This document shows positions 1 to 7,730 of a stretch of DNA of 33,983 nt, one piece after another (the stretch's first letter is position 1; each line of letters starts with the position of its first letter). The notes under the pieces are model-generated. The model saw only the letters and a list, made by a program, of their open reading frames with translations. It made no database searches and was not told where the DNA came from. The position numbers were made by a program, and so were the translations under genes. The stretch spans positions 1-33,983 of the forward strand of contig DATJNS010000568.1 in assembly GCA_035507915.1 (NCBI GenBank). Reading direction: 5' to 3'. Source of the stretch: JACQAI01 sp035507915. GTDB lineage: Bacteria > Pseudomonadota > Alphaproteobacteria > Elsterales > Elsteraceae.

Positions 1-116
1 CATCCACGTCGAGACGATGCGCGATGATGGGTGAATGGCGGGCGGGACGGCAAGGCCCACGTCTAGCGCTCGTCACCGCGACGACGTGGATGGCCGGCAC
101 GAGGCCGGCCATGACG
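1..116. repeat. REP-like palindromic intergenic repeat, one full copy and the tail of an inverted copy
   Basis: Positions 90-98 (ATGGCCGGC) and 104-112 (GCCGGCCAT) form a perfect 9-bp inverted repeat around a 5-base loop. Positions 1-10 (CATCCACGTC) are the exact reverse complement of 83-92 (GACGTGGATG), so the window seems to begin in the end of a second, inverted copy of the same element. Palindromes built on GGCCGG with a flanking GTGGAT and ATGACG are, from memory, very abundant between genes in several alphaproteobacterial genomes. No gene is supported in 1-125. Confidence 0.55.
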
Positions 117-125
117 AACGGGAGT

Positions 126-2225
126 CTATTCCGCGGCGCGGGGCAGGACGGCGCGCTCGGCGCGGATCCACACTGCGGTGTCATGGAACACCGCGCCGCC
201 GTTGGGCAACGCCGGATCGTCGCTGGTCAGCGCGTTGATGCCGATGCCGCCCTCGAAGGCGTCGTTGGGCCACACGCTCTCGACCACGATCACGCCGGAT
301 TGCAGCCCGTCGAACAGTTTGGCATGCACCACCACCTCGCCGCGCGCGTTGCCGAGCCGCACCTTGGCGCCGTCGGCGACGCCGAGCCGCGCCGCGTCGT
401 CGGGATGGATCAGCGCGGTCGGTCGGCTCTCGCGCTGGCGCGAGGTCGGTGTCTCGGTGAAGGTCGAGTTGAGGAACTGGCGCGCCGGCGCGGCGACCAT
501 GCGGAACGGCCGCTCGGCGCTGGTGTCGTCGATCGCCGGCATGTGGTCGGGCAGTTTCGGCATGGACGCGTGGTCGGGACCGATCGCCGCCCAGTCGGGC
601 GCGAAACGGAACCGCCCGTCGGCATGACCGAAGCCGTCGAGGAAGTGCGCGTCGGCGAACGACGGCCAGGCGTCGACCCAGCGCCGCGCCCGCACGGTTT
701 CGGCGTCGGGCCGCCCCGAGGCGCGCAGCGTCTCGTCGATGATCGCCATCGCGCTCATCTCGAAGCCGCGGTGACGCGCGCCGAGACGCCGCGCCAAGCC
801 CTGGATCACCTCGTGGTTGGAACGGCACTCGCCCGGCGGCTCGATCAGCTTGGGGCCGATCTGGATGTAGCCGTGACCGCCGGCCTGGTAGAGATCGTCG
901 TGCTCGAGGAACTGGGTCGCCGGCAGCACGACGTCGGCGAGCCGCGCGGTGTCGGTCATGAACTGCTCGTGCACGGCGACGAACAGGTCCTCGCGCATCA
1001 GGCCGCGGCGCACCTTGTTGGTGTCGGGCGCGACCAGCGCCGGGTTGGAGTTCTGGATGATGATCGAATGGACCGGCGGCCCGGCGCCGAGCTCCTTGCG
1101 ATCACCGGTCAGCGCGGCGCCGATCCGGCTCATGTCCATGATGCGCGTCGCCGGGTCGAGGGCGTCGAGCCCCTCGATCAGGGTCTTGTCCCACTTGTAC
1201 TCGCGGAAGCTCCACAGCGCGCCGGCACCCTCGTGGCGCCACTTGCCCGTGACGGTCGGCAGGCAGCTCGCGGCGTGCAGGTTGGCGGGACCGTTGCGCG
1301 TGCGCGTGAAGCCGTAGCCGAAGCGGATGTAGGCGCGCTCCGTGCGGCAGTAGAGCGCCGCGAACGCCTCGATCTCGGCGACCGAGAGCCCGGTGATCGC
1401 CGCCGCCCAATCGGGCCCGCGCGTCTCGAGATGGGCCTCGAGCGCCTCGGGACAATCGGCGTAACGCGCCATGTAGGCGCGGTCGGCCAAGCCGTCGCGG
1501 AACGCCACGTGCATCACCGCGCAGGCGAGCGCGCCGTCGGTGCCCGGCTTGAGCGCGAGGTGCAGGTCGGCGACCGCGGCCGTGCCGGTGCGATACGGAT
1601 CGATCACCACGAGCTTGGCGCCGCGCTCCTTGCGTGCCCGCGCGATGTGAGCCATCACATTGACCTGGGTGGCGACCGGGTTGCCGCCCCAACTGACGAT
1701 CAGGTCGGCCTTGGCCATCTCGCGCGGATCGGGTCCGACGAAGCGGCCGACGCCGGCGGTCCAACCGGCTTCCGCCGACGCGGTGCAGATCGTCTTCTTC
1801 TGGCGCGAGTAGCGCATGACGTGGCGCAGCCGGTTGATGCCGTCGCGTTGCAGCAGGCCCATCGTGCCGGCGTAATAATAAGGCCACACCGCTTCGCTGC
1901 CGTGGCGCGCCGCGACCTGCGTGAAGCTTTCGGCGATGCGGTCGAGCGCCTCGTCCCAGCCGATGCGCTTGAACTGGGCGGCGCCGCGCGGTCCGACGCG
2001 CAGCAACGGATGGATCACCCGATCCGGATGGTGCACGCGCTCGGCATAGCGGGAGACCTTCGCGCAGATCACGCCCAGCGTGTAGTCGTTGTCGGCGCCG
2101 CGCACGGCGCCGATGCGGTCGGGCGCCAGCACCTCGACCTCGAGGGCACAGGTCGATGGGCAGTCGTGCGGACACACCGAGCCGCGGATCTGCGGAAAGC
2201 TTCCAGCCGGTTGATCGAGCGCCAT
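126..2225 (-). CDS. Molybdopterin-dependent oxidoreductase (DMSO reductase superfamily)
   Basis: The 699-residue protein has an N-terminal [4Fe-4S] motif with C18, C22, C26 and C54, then the molybdopterin domains. The stretch TICTASAEAG near residue 147 aligns by eye with the CMASAVAG of nitrate reductase NapA, so C147 is the probable molybdenum ligand. The C-terminal part, with SRQRESRPTALIHPDDA, is the usual dinucleotide-binding fold. No signal peptide is visible, so a cytoplasmic location is likely. The start at 2225 follows a good AAGGAG site; a longer open frame to 3119 is antisense to the pirin gene. It stands alone, divergent from pirin, with no electron-transfer or membrane subunit beside it. 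The substrate cannot be told from sequence. Confidence 0.9.
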   Translation of the reverse strand: MALDQPAGSFPQIRGSVCPHDCPSTCALEVEVLAPDRIGAVRGADNDYTLGVICAKVSRYAERVHHPDRVIHPLLRVGPRGAAQFKRIGWDEALDRIAESFTQVAARHGSEAVWPYYYAGTMGLLQRDGINRLRHVMRYSRQKKTICTASAEAGWTAGVGRFVGPDPREMAKADLIVSWGGNPVATQVNVMAHIARARKERGAKLVVIDPYRTGTAAVADLHLALKPGTDGALACAVMHVAFRDGLADRAYMARYADCPEALEAHLETRGPDWAAAITGLSVAEIEAFAALYCRTERAYIRFGYGFTRTRNGPANLHAASCLPTVTGKWRHEGAGALWSFREYKWDKTLIEGLDALDPATRIMDMSRIGAALTGDRKELGAGPPVHSIIIQNSNPALVAPDTNKVRRGLMREDLFVAVHEQFMTDTARLADVVLPATQFLEHDDLYQAGGHGYIQIGPKLIEPPGECRSNHEVIQGLARRLGARHRGFEMSAMAIIDETLRASGRPDAETVRARRWVDAWPSFADAHFLDGFGHADGRFRFAPDWAAIGPDHASMPKLPDHMPAIDDTSAERPFRMVAAPARQFLNSTFTETPTSRQRESRPTALIHPDDAARLGVADGAKVRLGNARGEVVVHAKLFDGLQSGVIVVESVWPNDAFEGGIGINALTSDDPALPNGGAVFHDTAVWIRAERAVLPRAAE

Positions 2226-2269
2226 GCGGATCTCCTTGCGCGCCAGGATAACGTCGCCGCCGCCGATTC

Positions 2270-2300
2270 GGCAATTCGCCGGGTGCGGCGTAGAATTGCC
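2270..2300. promoter_or_regulatory. Inverted repeat in the divergent promoter region between molybdoenzyme and pirin
   Basis: GGCAATTC at 2270-2277 is matched by GAATTGCC at 2293-2300. Inside, GCC (2278-2280) can pair with GGC (2287-2289). It lies in the 99-bp gap between two divergent genes, so an operator for a dimeric regulator is more likely than a terminator, as no T-run follows on either strand. The regulator is unknown. Confidence 0.4.
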
Positions 2301-2324
2301 CCCCCGACAGCGACGGAGGGCCCC

Positions 2325-3245
2325 ATGAGCTGGCATCCGGCGGACGAGGCGGCGGCGCGCACCGACGTGCCGGGCCACGCGCTCGAGACCATCATCGTGC
2401 CGCGCAGCCGCGACATCGGCGGCTTCGAGGTCCGTCGCGTGCTGCCGGCCGCGAAGCGCCGGATGGTCGGGCCGTTCGTGTTCTTCGATCAGATGGGGCC
2501 GGCCGGGTTCGCGCCGGGCGCCGGGCTCGACGTGCGACCGCACCCGCACATCGGGCTCGCGACGGTCACTTATCTGTTCGAGGGCGAGCAGGTCCATCGC
2601 GACACGCTCGGCACCGCGCAGACCATCCGCCCGGGCGACGTCAATTGGATGACCGCGGGGCGCGGCATCGCGCACTCCGAGCGCACCGACCCGGCGCTGC
2701 GCCGCACCGGCTCGCGCCTCGCCGGCATCCAATCCTGGGTCGCGCTGCCCAAGGCGCACGAGGAGACCGAGCCCGCCTTCGTGCATCATCCGAGCGCATC
2801 GCTGCCGCTGATCGAGGCCGACGGGGCGCGCGTGCGCCTGATCGCGGGCGCGCTGTGGGGCGCCCGCTCGCCGCTCCAGACCTTCTCCGAGACGCTCTAC
2901 GCCGACATCGCGCTCGACGCCGACGCCACCCTCGAGATCGCGGCCGACCACGCGGAGCGCGCGCTCTATCCGGTCGACGGCGTGATCGCGCTCGACGGCG
3001 AGACCTACGAGGCCGGCCAGCTCCTGGTGCTGAAGCCGGGCGCGGTGATCACGCTGGGCGCCTTCGCGCCGGCGCGCGTGATGCTGCTCGGCGGCGAGCC
3101 GATGGACGGGCCGCGCCACATCTGGTGGAACTTCGTGTCGAGCTCGGCCGAGCGCATCGAGCAGGCCAAGGCCGACTGGAAGGCCGGCCGCTTCCCGAAG
3201 ATCCCGGGCGACGACGTCGAGTTCATCCCGCTGCCGGCGCGATGA
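2325..3245 (+). CDS. Pirin family protein
   Basis: A 306-residue bicupin. The pirin metal site is visible: HPH in VRPHPHIGLATVTYLFEG, a third histidine in VHRDTLG, and an H-x-E in GRGIAHSER, equivalent to His56, His58, His101 and Glu103 of human pirin as I recall them. Bacterial pirins include quercetinases and modulators of central metabolism, so the function here is open. The start is the ATG just after GGAGGG at 2315-2320; the much longer in-frame opening upstream is antisense to the molybdoenzyme. The 3' end overlaps the convergent ligase gene by 23 bp. Confidence 0.9.
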   Translation: MSWHPADEAAARTDVPGHALETIIVPRSRDIGGFEVRRVLPAAKRRMVGPFVFFDQMGPAGFAPGAGLDVRPHPHIGLATVTYLFEGEQVHRDTLGTAQTIRPGDVNWMTAGRGIAHSERTDPALRRTGSRLAGIQSWVALPKAHEETEPAFVHHPSASLPLIEADGARVRLIAGALWGARSPLQTFSETLYADIALDADATLEIAADHAERALYPVDGVIALDGETYEAGQLLVLKPGAVITLGAFAPARVMLLGGEPMDGPRHIWWNFVSSSAERIEQAKADWKAGRFPKIPGDDVEFIPLPAR

Positions 3246-4719
3246 GCGCGCGCAGCTTGAACTTCTGCACCTTGCCCATGGCGTTGCGCGGCAGCGCCTC
3301 GACGAATACGACGTCGCGCGGCTGCTTGTAGCGCGCGAGCCGGCCGTCGAGCGCGGCGAGCACGTCGGACGCCGCGAGCGTGGCGCCGGGACGGCGCACC
3401 ACCACGGCCACCGGCACCTCGCCCCACCTCGGATGCGGGCGGCCGACCACGGCGATCTCGGCGGCGCCCGGCAGGCCGGCGAGCGCGGCCTCGACCTCGG
3501 CGGGATAGACGTTCTCGCCGCCCGAGATGATCACCTCGGTCTTGCGATCGTCGATGTAGAGGAAGCCCTCGTCGTCGCGATGGCCGATGTCGCCGGTGTG
3601 GAACCAGCCGCCGGCCAGCGCCTCGGCGGTCGCGGCGGGATTGTTCCAGTACTCGCGCATCACGTTGGGCCCACGCACCAGCACCTCGCCACGCTCGCCG
3701 GCGGCCACGTCGCGGCCGCCGTCGTCGACCACGCGGATCTCGCAATGCAGCGCCGCCTTGCCGCACGAGCCGGGCTTGCGCAGCGCGTCCTCCGGGCTGA
3801 TCCAGGTCGCGACCGGCGCGGTCTCGGTCGAGCCATATACGTTGATCACGTCGATGCCGCGCGCCTGCCACGGCTCGACCAGACCGGGCGGCACGACCGA
3901 AGCGCCCGTGGTGACCAGGCGCAGGCTCGCGAGATCAGCGCCCGGCCAATCGGGATGCTCGATCAGCGCGACGAGCTGCGCCGGCACCAGCACCGTCACG
4001 GTGATGCGCTGGTCGCGGATCGCCGCCAAGGTCGCAGCGGGATCGAAGCGGCGATGCAGATGCACGGTGGCGCCGGCGTGGAGCGCGGGCACCGTCTGCA
4101 TGTTGAGGCCGCCGACGTGGAACATCGGGATCGTGATCAGCACGCGGTCGGCGCCGGTCAGGTCGTGCGCGGCGACCGAATTGATCGCGTTCCAGGTCAG
4201 GGCGTCCTGAGTCAGCACGGCCCCCTTCGGGTGCCCCGTGGTGCCCGAGGTGTAGACGATCAGGAGGCGCGCCGCTGCGTCGTCCGAGACGACGTCGGTC
4301 GGTGCCGACGGCTCTGCCGCGTCGTCGTCGGGCAGCGGCAGCGCCACGCGGCGGCAGGCGAGCCCCGCCGCGGCCTCGGCCGCCGCCGGCGCGAGCTCGG
4401 GCTCGTGGATCAGCATCCGCGCCCCGGCGTCTCCGAGCATGAAGCGGTGCTCGGGCGGCGCGAGGCGCCAGTTGAGCGGCACCAGGATGGCGCCGAGCCG
4501 CGCGCAGGCGAACAGCAGCACGAGATAGTCGGGACAGTTGTGCGCCAGCAGCGCGACCCGGTCGCCGCGCCCGACCTCGAGCGCGGTGGCGAGATGGCGC
4601 GCCGCCGTGCGTGCCCGGCGCGCGAGCGCGCGGTAGGAAAGTCGCGCATCGCCGCAGACGAGCGCGACGCGGTCCGGCGTCAGATCGGCGCGACGATCGA
4701 GCCAGCCCGCGAGGCTCAT
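3223..4719 (-). CDS. AMP-forming acyl-CoA synthetase (class I adenylate-forming enzyme)
   Basis: The 498-residue protein activates a carboxylic acid to its CoA thioester through an acyl-adenylate. The phosphate-binding loop YTSGTTGHPKG lies at 156-166, YGSTE at 295-299, the ribose-binding TGD at 375-377, the hinge region DRKTEVIISGGENVYPAEVE at 391-410, and the C-terminal catalytic lysine is K483 in GKVQKFKLR. Length and motifs suit the medium-chain or aromatic acyl-CoA ligase group. Its ATG overlaps the stop of the upstream acyl-CoA dehydrogenase (ATGA), so it is the third gene of a coupled operon with the NicX-like dioxygenase. The acid could be a product of ring cleavage, but the substrate is not evident. 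Confidence 0.93.
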   Translation of the reverse strand: MSLAGWLDRRADLTPDRVALVCGDARLSYRALARRARTAARHLATALEVGRGDRVALLAHNCPDYLVLLFACARLGAILVPLNWRLAPPEHRFMLGDAGARMLIHEPELAPAAAEAAAGLACRRVALPLPDDDAAEPSAPTDVVSDDAAARLLIVYTSGTTGHPKGAVLTQDALTWNAINSVAAHDLTGADRVLITIPMFHVGGLNMQTVPALHAGATVHLHRRFDPAATLAAIRDQRITVTVLVPAQLVALIEHPDWPGADLASLRLVTTGASVVPPGLVEPWQARGIDVINVYGSTETAPVATWISPEDALRKPGSCGKAALHCEIRVVDDGGRDVAAGERGEVLVRGPNVMREYWNNPAATAEALAGGWFHTGDIGHRDDEGFLYIDDRKTEVIISGGENVYPAEVEAALAGLPGAAEIAVVGRPHPRWGEVPVAVVVRRPGATLAASDVLAALDGRLARYKQPRDVVFVEALPRNAMGKVQKFKLRALIAPAAG

Positions 4720-5921
4720 CGGTCGTCGGTTTCGCCGGGCTCGTAGAGCGCCTCGCGGCCGATCCGGTCGAGGCACAGTTCGGCGGTCCACGGCAGCATC
4801 AGGGAGCCGCAGCGGCTGTCGCGGTAGATCCGCTCGAGCGCCAGGTGCTTGAGCATCGCCTGGCCGCCGCACGTGCGCAGCGCCAGCCGCGCCAGCTCGT
4901 TGGCGTTCTCCATGATGGTGTACTGCGCGGCGTAGGCGCGCAGCCGATCGGACTTGCCGGGATCGACCCGCGCCTCGCCGATCACCCGCTCGAACAGCGC
5001 GCGCGTCTGCTCGAGCTTGACGTGCATCTCGGCGACCGCGATCTGCTTGGTCGGATACATGCGCCGCTTGACCGGCGGCGTGCCCGGCAGCTCGCCGCGC
5101 AGATACCGGATGGTGAAATCGTAGGCCGCCTGCGCCAGGCCCATGTAGGTCGGCGCCAGGGTGAGGAACATGTGTGGCCAGCGCGTCGCCGCCTGGTGAT
5201 AGACGCCGCGCGGCAACAGCTCGGCGTCCTCGGGCACGAAGACATCCTCGAACACGAGGTCGCGCGACACGGTGCCCCGCATGCCGAGCGGGTCCCAGTC
5301 GCCCGTCACCGCGACGCCCGGCGCGGTCGCGGGCACCGCCAGATAGAGGGTATCGCCGCGGCTCAGGGTCGGTTTGTCCTCGGTGCACAGCACGCCGAAA
5401 TAGTCGGCCGCGCCCGACAGCGAGGCGAAGATCTTCCTGCCGCTGATGCGGTAGCCGCCGTCGACCTTGGTCGCGATGGTGCCGAACGGCGCCTTGCCGG
5501 CCGCCGCCGCGCCGCCCTCGGAGAACGGCTGGCTGAAGATCGCACCATCGGCGACCATGCGGCGGAAGTGTACGGCTCGGCGCGCCTCGTGACGCGCGCG
5601 CTGCTCCGTCGTCATGTCGAGGTCGTCGGCGAGCGCGCCGGTCCACAGCGCGGTGCAGACGTGCATGTTGAAGGTCAGCGCGGTCGCGCCGCAGTGCCGG
5701 CCGAGCTCCGCCGAGACGCGGCAATAGGTGGCGAAATCGGCGCCGAGGCCGCCATGGCGCTCGGGCACGCACAGGCCGAGAAAGCCGGCGGCGCGCAGGT
5801 CGGCGTAGTTCTCGGTCGGGAAGCTCGCCTCGCGATCGTGGCGCGCGGCGCGCGGCGCGAATTTCTCGGCGCCCAGCGCGGCGGCCCGCTCGACCAGCCG
5901 GCGTGCCGCGTCGTCGCGCAT
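4716..5921 (-). CDS. Acyl-CoA dehydrogenase family flavoprotein
   Basis: A 401-residue protein of ordinary acyl-CoA dehydrogenase length. The N-terminal helical domain (LRAAGFLGLCVPERHGGLGA), the beta-barrel region (WDPLGMRGTVSRDLVFEDVF) and the C-terminal helical domain (CGGQAMLKHLALERIYRD) are in order. I could not place the catalytic base with confidence. It could be an FAD-dependent dehydrogenase of a CoA thioester made by the next gene, or a member of the related flavin monooxygenases that share the fold. Its start overlaps the last base of the dioxygenase stop codon (TGATG), so the two are translationally coupled. Confidence 0.9.
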   Translation of the reverse strand: MRDDAARRLVERAAALGAEKFAPRAARHDREASFPTENYADLRAAGFLGLCVPERHGGLGADFATYCRVSAELGRHCGATALTFNMHVCTALWTGALADDLDMTTEQRARHEARRAVHFRRMVADGAIFSQPFSEGGAAAAGKAPFGTIATKVDGGYRISGRKIFASLSGAADYFGVLCTEDKPTLSRGDTLYLAVPATAPGVAVTGDWDPLGMRGTVSRDLVFEDVFVPEDAELLPRGVYHQAATRWPHMFLTLAPTYMGLAQAAYDFTIRYLRGELPGTPPVKRRMYPTKQIAVAEMHVKLEQTRALFERVIGEARVDPGKSDRLRAYAAQYTIMENANELARLALRTCGGQAMLKHLALERIYRDSRCGSLMLPWTAELCLDRIGREALYEPGETDDR

Positions 5922-6967
5922 CAGGCGAGCTCGCGGGTCAGCTGCCCGGCCTCGACCACCGCGACGCCATCGAGCGTCACCGTGCAGCCGCGCATCGGCA
6001 GATCGAAGTGCCCGAGGGTGAAACGCCCCGCGGTCTCGTTGGCGCCGGTCGAATAGAGGAAGTTGCCGGCCACGGCGCGCAGCTCGGTGCCGTTGGTGTC
6101 GGCCTTGTCGTACATCGCCAGCGCCTCCCACCGCGCGCGCGGGTTCATGCCCCAGCCGACGTGACTCACGGCGTAGGCGGCGCGGTCGCCCCAGGCGGCG
6201 AAATGGTCGCGCATCAGCGCGGCGTCGACGCCGTCGCCGGCGACCTGTTCGACGTGATCGTCGGCGATCTCGAGCGCGACCGCGGTCTCGACGTAGCGTT
6301 TGAACGTGAGGTTGACGTCGCCCGGCGCGAGCACCAAACGGCCGTTGACCGCGTGGGCGCGCGGAAAGCACAGCGCCAGGCCGCCCGGCCAGTGTGCGAC
6401 CTGTCCGGGGCGATCGCACCATCCCCATACGCCGCCGACCCGGGCGCCGCGCACGTCGACCGCGAGATCGGTGCCGGCGGGCGAGGTCACGCGCATCTCG
6501 GCGGCCTGCTTGAGACGCTGCAGGCCGGCCTTGACCTTGGGAGCGAGCGCCGGATCGGGAACCAGCCGCTCGAGCGCCTCGGGATGCTCGTTCGACACCA
6601 TCAGGAGACGGGCGCCGCCCTTCAGGATCGCGGGCAGCTCGGGCGCATGCAGCATGCCTTCGACGGTGAGGTCGACGACGAGGGTCGACTGGGCGAGCGC
6701 CTGGACCACCGGCGCCAGCCCGCGGACGGCATCGGACGCGCCGGTCGAGCGCAACGGCACCGGGGCGCGCTGCGGCGGCGTCGGCAGCACGAGGTGGAAC
6801 ACGCGCGCGCCCAGCCGTGCGAGGGCGAGCTCGGCGAGCGCGACGTTGAGCGGACGCGACTGCGTCTCCGACAGGATCGCGACAACGTCGCCCGGCGCGA
6901 TCGCGCACAGCGCGAACGTCGCCGCGAACGCGTCGATCCACTTCGCCTCGATCCGGTCCGGTCGCAT
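5921..6967 (-). CDS. NicX-like 2,5-dihydroxypyridine 5,6-dioxygenase family protein
   Basis: A 348-residue protein, close to the length of NicX (about 350). NicX is a non-heme Fe(II) enzyme, structurally related to M29-type metallopeptidases, that opens 2,5-dihydroxypyridine to N-formylmaleamate. The NicX iron ligands as I recall them (His265, His318, Asp320) match H269 in YAVSHVGWG and the H320-x-D322 pair in LGHFD. Two further NicX active-site histidines (105 and 189) would match H107 and H192. The match is therefore good at the metal site, but the true substrate may differ, because no nicD, nicE or nicF homologue follows; an acyl-CoA dehydrogenase and ligase do. It is the first gene of the operon, divergent from a MarR regulator, as expected for aromatic catabolism. 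Confidence 0.8.
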   Translation of the reverse strand: MRPDRIEAKWIDAFAATFALCAIAPGDVVAILSETQSRPLNVALAELALARLGARVFHLVLPTPPQRAPVPLRSTGASDAVRGLAPVVQALAQSTLVVDLTVEGMLHAPELPAILKGGARLLMVSNEHPEALERLVPDPALAPKVKAGLQRLKQAAEMRVTSPAGTDLAVDVRGARVGGVWGWCDRPGQVAHWPGGLALCFPRAHAVNGRLVLAPGDVNLTFKRYVETAVALEIADDHVEQVAGDGVDAALMRDHFAAWGDRAAYAVSHVGWGMNPRARWEALAMYDKADTNGTELRAVAGNFLYSTGANETAGRFTLGHFDLPMRGCTVTLDGVAVVEAGQLTRELA

Positions 6968-7060
6968 CGGCTTTCCTTTGACGCGCCCTTACAAAGTTGT
7001 TCAGGCCAGCTATCTGCGTTGCGGCTACGCTACGATCTGGAGACTAATAAATAAAATTTT
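6968..7060. promoter_or_regulatory. Divergent promoter region between the dioxygenase operon and marR
   Basis: This 93-bp gap contains the palindrome ACAAAGTTGT (arms ACAA/TTGT, 6991-7000), a plausible MarR-type half-site pair. On the plus strand CTTACA (6988-6993) and TATCTG (7011-7016), 17 bp apart, could be a weak promoter overlapping it. The stretch 7043-7060 just before the marR start is A/T only apart from one C, strikingly AT-rich for this window. Autoregulation and control of the divergent operon by the MarR protein is inferred. Confidence 0.4.
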
Positions 7061-7555
7061 ATGAATTCTGGAAAGCGGCAACCGTCTTCACGCATACCGG
7101 ATCCGCCCGACGATTCGCCGCGCCGTTTCGTCGACGATTATCTCGGTTATCTCCTGGCGCACGCCAGCCATCTCGTAACGCGTCAGTTCCATGCACAGCT
7201 GCGGCCGCGCGGCATTCCGGTGCCGGTGTGGCGCGTGCTCGCCAATCTGTGGGACGCCGACGGCCTGCCGGTGACCGAGCTCGCGCGCTACACCTTCTTC
7301 AAGCAACCAACCCTGACCAAGGTGATCGACCGCATGAGCCGCCAGGGGCTGGTGGAGCGGCGCCCGTCGCAGCGCGACCGCCGCAAGGTGCTGGTCTACA
7401 TCACGCCCAAGGGGCGAACCGCGGTCGCCGATCTGCTGGTGCGTGCCAAGCAGCACGAGCGCGACGTGCTCGCCGGTTACAGCCACCAGGAGGTCGAACG
7501 CCTCAAGGCGGCCCTCCATACCCTGATCCAGCGTTGCGGCGGCAAACGCCGATGA
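7061..7555 (+). CDS. MarR family transcriptional regulator
   Basis: A 164-residue winged-helix protein. The recognition region LPVTELARYTFFKQPTLTKV is followed by IDRMSRQGLVERR and the wing DRRKVLVYITPKGR, the classical MarR arrangement. The first 25 residues are a polar extension. MarR proteins usually repress a divergent catabolic operon and are released by an aromatic ligand. NicR, the regulator of nicotinate degradation in Pseudomonas putida, is of this family, which fits the NicX-like gene on the other side of the shared promoter region. The ligand is unknown. Confidence 0.92.
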   Translation: MNSGKRQPSSRIPDPPDDSPRRFVDDYLGYLLAHASHLVTRQFHAQLRPRGIPVPVWRVLANLWDADGLPVTELARYTFFKQPTLTKVIDRMSRQGLVERRPSQRDRRKVLVYITPKGRTAVADLLVRAKQHERDVLAGYSHQEVERLKAALHTLIQRCGGKRR

Positions 7556-7615
7556 GCCCGAAGGCCGGTGCGGCGTCGACGCGCAGGGCCGCTGGGCCGC
7601 CGCCGTAAGGGCTTG

Positions 7616-7697
7616 TTAACCTTACCGGGTTAAGGTGCTTTTTGCTTAACTCCGCATCCCCACCAGTCTTTTCGGCATCGTGGCTCCTCGAGGAGCC
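7616..7697 (+). promoter_or_regulatory. Leader of the type I secretion genes with TTAA boxes and a 16-bp perfect palindrome
   Basis: Three TTAA boxes lie at 7616-7619, 7630-7633 and 7646-7649; the first two form the inverted repeat TTAACC/GGTTAA. Downstream, GGCTCCTCGAGGAGCC at 7682-7697 is a perfect 16-bp palindrome, 33 bp before the preferred start codon. Together they look like promoter and operator sequence. The TTAA spacings (10 and 12 bases between boxes) do not fit the TTAA-N7-TTAA of CtrA sites. Confidence 0.35.
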
Positions 7698-7730
7698 CCG
7701 TCGCGGCGTGACGATACGGGTACCGTCGAC

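Noticed and set aside
24..3245. Open frame of more than 1000 codons on the plus strand running into pirin
   Set aside because: The part before 2325 is antisense to the molybdoenzyme, is Arg/Gly/Ala-rich with no family motif, and is a product of high GC content. Only the pirin part is real.
7616..7649. CtrA binding sites suggested by repeated TTAA
   Set aside because: The boxes are 10 and 12 bases apart, not 7 as in TTAA-N7-TTAA.
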